Of a stretch of DNA of 6,579 bases, positions 3,768 to 6,579 are shown piece after piece; the first letter of the stretch is position 1; every line of letters begins with the position of its first letter. This stretch comes from Chloroflexota bacterium. Lineage in GTDB: Bacteria; Chloroflexota; Ktedonobacteria; Ktedonobacterales; Ktedonobacteraceae. The notes under the pieces are model-generated. The model worked only from the letters and a program-made list of their open reading frames with translations, had not been told where the DNA came from and did not search any database. Where the stretch lies: assembly GCA_021828635.1 (NCBI GenBank), contig JAJZEJ010000326.1:1-6579 (forward strand). The letters are read 5' to 3'. The position numbers and the translations under genes are program-made.

Positions 3768-6311
3768 ACAACAAAACATACACATGACGAGCAGAGTGGC
3801 GCTGATTTGACCGCCGCTGAGCAGCCCTATGTCCCCGCGTTCGTGGCTGACTCTACTCTTGCCGAGGTCGCTCCATCTGTCTCCTCTGTCACTCCAGAGG
3901 AGCAAACCGTTTCTAACGATTTTGGCACTTCCTCTATTCCCTCTGACTCACCCGCAGCAGGGAAACAAGAGCTAGCAGCAACAGAAGGGATACACGATAC
4001 ACCACCAACAGCAGTAGAGCCATCATCCATCTCAATAGAGGAAACACAACCGGTTTTCATGGTCGAGGGAGTAGAACAACCACAAGAGCTTTCCAGCGCA
4101 GCAGATGCCGAGGTAGAGACCACCGCCAACGTTCAGGCTGAGCAGGCCACGTCAGACACAGCAAATCAGGACAATATTCCTATGCTTCCTATGACCGAGG
4201 TTGTAGCTACCGTCACCAGCACAGCCGATGTGTCCGCGCCAGAGGAAGCCAGTCAACAGGATAGAGAGCAGACTCCCGTGGCCGCCGAAGCGGTTATAGC
4301 TCCCACTACCGAAACTGAACAAACGCTGTCGGAGACATTGCCCCCATTCACTGCCTTCATCGAGGAGTTTCGTCAAGCTGAAGCACGCTTGAACATTTCA
4401 CGCCAGGATAGTGTCAGCGAGTCTTTTGAAGCTTTCGCGCTCTTCCCAACTATTAGAGAAACAAGCTTCGCGTCTACGCTCTCGCCAGAACAGGTCACAG
4501 AGGAGATGGCTGAAGCAAAGCAGGCTCCAGCAAGCGAGGCTATAGAACAAACCGAACAAGCGACTACGCCATCTTCACGCTTCCGCTTCGCACGTAGTAG
4601 TGTGGTACCGACAGAGGAACAGGGTGCTACGATAGCAGAGCAGCCCGGCACGCAGACAACAGGCGAAGAAAGCGTTGGTGAGCAGGAACCACGGCGTCCA
4701 GCACGGCGCTATCGCTTTGACCGCCCGGCGACCACGAATATCTCCAAAACGCCAACGCCAACGCCAACACCAGTGCGTGGAGAAGAGGCGAAGGAACTGA
4801 AAGAGGTACTAGAGCCAAAAGAGGCTGTAGTCAGGCAGACTAGTGCTATTAATGGCAACGGACATAATGGTTCCAACAACTATAACTCTGTGTCAGTCGT
4901 TGAGAAGCAGGATACACAGCCGGCAGAGCAGGCCACACAGCCAACCTTGATGACAGAGACCGAGCAGATTGCGCAAACCGCCCCAGGAACGCTGGAGGCT
5001 AGCAGCACCGAAAGTAGCACACCCACCAGTAGTGAGCCGGAGCGTCGTCGCCGTCATGGATCGGCAGCGGAGCGCCGCGAAAAAGAGCAGGCCACTCCTG
5101 CTGCACCAACATCATCAGTTACCCCCGCACCTGCACAATCAACACAAGAGACTATAGCACCCATTACGGAGCAAACATCATCTATGATCGAAGAAATCGC
5201 ACCAGAAGATCTGCCGCCATTAGAGTATGCTGATTTACAGAAGAACAATGGGCGTCGTCGTCGTCGCCATCGCCCAGGCACCCCTGCAACCCCAACTGTC
5301 AGCACTGTTAGCAATATCAATAGCAATAATACTATTCCCACGCCTATACCTCTGGTTGAGCCGACACGTCCTGAGCCGATGCACCCAGAACCAGTCCGCC
5401 CTGAGCCGATAGCGCCAGCAGCAGCAGCACAAATTATGCCACCTACCGCGCCAATCAGCCCCATCGCCGGCGCAAGCAAGAGCAACGGGCAGACCCCTTC
5501 ACCTTATTCCATCGTTTCCGGCTACACGGTCAGCCAGATGAATCAGGGAGGTGAGAACACTGGTCCTTTCATGGGGCCGGAGCCATCGCCGGCGCGTGGT
5601 AGCATGCTTTCACGTGAAGGACGCACATTGCGTGCCGAGACACAGCGCATGCCAATCTATCCAACACGCGGCGATAGAAATGAGGGCGCATCAGCTTCCT
5701 CGATTCACCAACTATCCAGCGTGCTATCGCAGGCCATTCAGACGCAGACAGACCGCATGGTAGCTGAACTGCGCCGTGCTAATCAGGCTCCTACCAATGT
5801 TTCGGTCTCTATCCCACCCTTCCCATCAACCGAGCGCGTTGGTGTCTTTGTCGATGTTGCTAATCTGCTCTACTCAGCACGCACCATGCGCATTTCTATC
5901 GACTTTGGCAAGCTGCTCGACTTCTTGCGTGGCAACCGTCGCCTGATACGCGCACATGCGTATTGTCCCACCAGCCCACAGGCTGGCGATGAGCAGATGT
6001 TCCTGCAAGCAGTCAAGGGTCTCGGCTACCGTATCACGACGAAGAACTACAAGACCTTCGCCAGCGGAGCCAAGAAGGCCGACCTGGACTTGGACCTGTG
6101 CATGGATATTGTGCGCCTGGTCGATGGTCGCGCCATTGACTGCGTTGTGCTGGTCAGTGGCGATAGCGACTTCATGCCGGTACTGGACTACTGTTCCGAC
6201 CACGGTGTACGTGTCGAGGTCGCAGCCTTTGATGAAGCAATGTCGGCAACTTTACGCCAGAGCTGTGATCTCTTCATCAATCTGTCGATGCTGCAAGAGA
6301 TTCGTTCGTAG
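3765..6311 (+). CDS. Long disordered protein with C-terminal NYN (LabA/DUF88-type) ribonuclease-fold domain
   Basis: The 848-residue protein has two parts. Residues 1 to about 690 are low complexity, rich in Glu, Pro, Thr, Ala, Gln and Ser, with almost no Cys or Trp, and are expected to be disordered. Within them are two related basic motifs, RFRFAR (272-277) and RYRFDR (315-320), a TPTPTPTP run, arginine clusters ERRRRHGSAAERR (426-438) and RRRRRHR (497-503), and a Pro-Glu-Pro repeat near 532-548. Residues 646-674 look like one amphipathic helix. Residues about 691-848 form the NYN domain, a PIN-like metal-dependent ribonuclease fold: VGVFVDVANLL (692-702, D697, N700), KKADLDLDLCMD (770-781) and VSGDSDFMPVL (797-807, D800, D802), so the acidic active-site set is present. 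RNA cleavage or processing is the likely role, with the arginine patches perhaps binding RNA. The stand-alone domain is about 160 residues, so the N-terminal extension is unusually long. No signal peptide or membrane segment is seen. The gene is convergent with the transporter gene downstream. Confidence 0.87.
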   Translation: MTTKHTHDEQSGADLTAAEQPYVPAFVADSTLAEVAPSVSSVTPEEQTVSNDFGTSSIPSDSPAAGKQELAATEGIHDTPPTAVEPSSISIEETQPVFMVEGVEQPQELSSAADAEVETTANVQAEQATSDTANQDNIPMLPMTEVVATVTSTADVSAPEEASQQDREQTPVAAEAVIAPTTETEQTLSETLPPFTAFIEEFRQAEARLNISRQDSVSESFEAFALFPTIRETSFASTLSPEQVTEEMAEAKQAPASEAIEQTEQATTPSSRFRFARSSVVPTEEQGATIAEQPGTQTTGEESVGEQEPRRPARRYRFDRPATTNISKTPTPTPTPVRGEEAKELKEVLEPKEAVVRQTSAINGNGHNGSNNYNSVSVVEKQDTQPAEQATQPTLMTETEQIAQTAPGTLEASSTESSTPTSSEPERRRRHGSAAERREKEQATPAAPTSSVTPAPAQSTQETIAPITEQTSSMIEEIAPEDLPPLEYADLQKNNGRRRRRHRPGTPATPTVSTVSNINSNNTIPTPIPLVEPTRPEPMHPEPVRPEPIAPAAAAQIMPPTAPISPIAGASKSNGQTPSPYSIVSGYTVSQMNQGGENTGPFMGPEPSPARGSMLSREGRTLRAETQRMPIYPTRGDRNEGASASSIHQLSSVLSQAIQTQTDRMVAELRRANQAPTNVSVSIPPFPSTERVGVFVDVANLLYSARTMRISIDFGKLLDFLRGNRRLIRAHAYCPTSPQAGDEQMFLQAVKGLGYRITTKNYKTFASGAKKADLDLDLCMDIVRLVDGRAIDCVVLVSGDSDFMPVLDYCSDHGVRVEVAAFDEAMSATLRQSCDLFINLSMLQEIRS
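4751..4768 (+). repeat. Three GCCAAC hexamers coding for a Thr-Pro run
   Basis: Three perfect copies of GCCAAC lie in tandem inside the disordered region of the NYN protein and encode alternating Thr and Pro. The multiple-of-three unit means copy-number changes keep the frame. Confidence 0.7.
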
Positions 6312-6332
6312 TAGTTACCTGACACACTTATA

Positions 6333-6371
6333 CGTGGGTACCATGCACAAATGAGATGCATGGTACCCACG
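6333..6371. terminator. Strong stem-loop (15-bp perfect arms) between convergent genes
   Basis: CGTGGGTACCATGCA (6333-6347) pairs perfectly with TGCATGGTACCCACG (6357-6371) around a 9-nt loop. It lies 21 bp after the NYN stop codon and 71 bp past the stop of the convergent transporter gene, so it is placed to end transcription from both sides. Neither side has a clear T-run; the plus-strand downstream sequence (CCTAATATTTA) is only AT-rich. It may instead be a dispersed palindromic repeat, since its CGTGGG edge resembles the CGTAGGG edge of the others. Confidence 0.65.
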
Positions 6372-6442
6372 CCTAATATTTAGACATGACAATGGGCCGG
6401 TTCCCGCAAATGTTTGTGTGGGAGTCAACCATTATCTTACAA

Positions 6443-6579
6443 TTATCCTTTGTGTCCTAATGAGACAAGCCCTACACCGCTCAGAATCACAACCATAGCG
6501 ATTATGCCTAATAGAGTGATATGTTCTCCATCAAGGGCGATGCCCAGTGCAACCGCGATGACAGGATTGACATAGGCAT
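6443..6579 (-). CDS. EamA/DMT-family membrane transporter, C-terminal end (cut by window edge)
   Basis: The frame enters from the right edge and ends at TAA (6443-6445 on the minus strand), giving 44 visible residues. AYVNPVIAVALGIALDGEHITLLGIIAMVVILSGVGLVSL is the standard end of an EamA domain: the A-Y-x-NP-V-x-A-V motif of helix 9, a short loop with the usual G-E, and the final hydrophobic helix. These proteins have ten membrane helices and export small metabolites such as amino acids; the substrate cannot be read from this fragment. The tail after the last helix is only GHKG, typical of the family. The missing N-terminal part lies beyond the window. Confidence 0.85.
   Translation of the reverse strand, partial: AYVNPVIAVALGIALDGEHITLLGIIAMVVILSGVGLVSLGHKG

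Noticed and set aside
5054..5485. 143-codon minus-strand open frame rich in Gly, Ala, Val and Arg
   Set aside because: It is the mirror of the low-complexity Pro/Thr/Ala/Arg region of the NYN protein; its apparent hydrophobicity comes from that composition bias.
5956..6354. 132-codon plus-strand open frame inside the NYN domain
   Set aside because: It overlaps the conserved NYN catalytic region in another frame and has an Arg/Ser/Cys-rich translation typical of shifted frames.

Overview
The window is bacterial chromosomal DNA with roughly balanced base composition. It holds four complete protein genes, all on the + strand, and two genes cut by the window edges, both on the - strand. No rRNA, tRNA, CRISPR array or transposase gene is visible. 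My best guess at the source is a Chloroflexota bacterium, perhaps Ktedonobacteria. I base this on the gene set, the style of the intergenic palindromes carrying a CGTAGGG edge, and the Pro/Thr/Ala/Gln/Glu-rich disordered protein. No marker gene here proves it.

Layout. Positions 1-621 (-) encode the N-terminal part of a membrane-anchored, exported protein of unknown function. Positions 622-1201 are a 580-bp non-coding region. It carries the minus-strand promoter of that gene, small repeats, and near its right end a strong promoter (TTGACA-N18-TAAAAT) overlapped by a perfect 9-2-9 palindrome. Next come an ArsR-type winged-helix repressor (1202-1552), a PHP-domain metal-dependent phosphoesterase (1696-2559) and a CDP-alcohol phosphatidyltransferase with the full catalytic signature (2686-3459). 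The last of these appears to be read from a leaderless transcript. After a 305-bp gap with a five-copy, 10-bp tandem repeat comes an 848-residue protein (3765-6311), made of about 690 disordered residues followed by a LabA-like NYN ribonuclease-fold domain. Positions 6443-6579 (-) are the last 44 codons of an EamA/DMT transporter, convergent with the NYN gene.

How the genes relate. The ArsR repressor very likely regulates itself through the palindrome at its promoter. Whether it also controls the PHP gene is open; only a weak related site lies there. The PHP, phosphatidyltransferase and NYN genes face the same way but are separated by 126-305 bp, with palindromes or promoter-like sites between them. 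They look like separate transcription units rather than one operon, and no shared pathway is evident.

The points most worth a second look are the ArsR operator-promoter overlap, the IDR-NYN protein with arginine-rich patches, the 10-bp phased repeat upstream of it, the leaderless start of the phosphatidyltransferase gene, and a set of intergenic palindromes that look like copies of a dispersed family.
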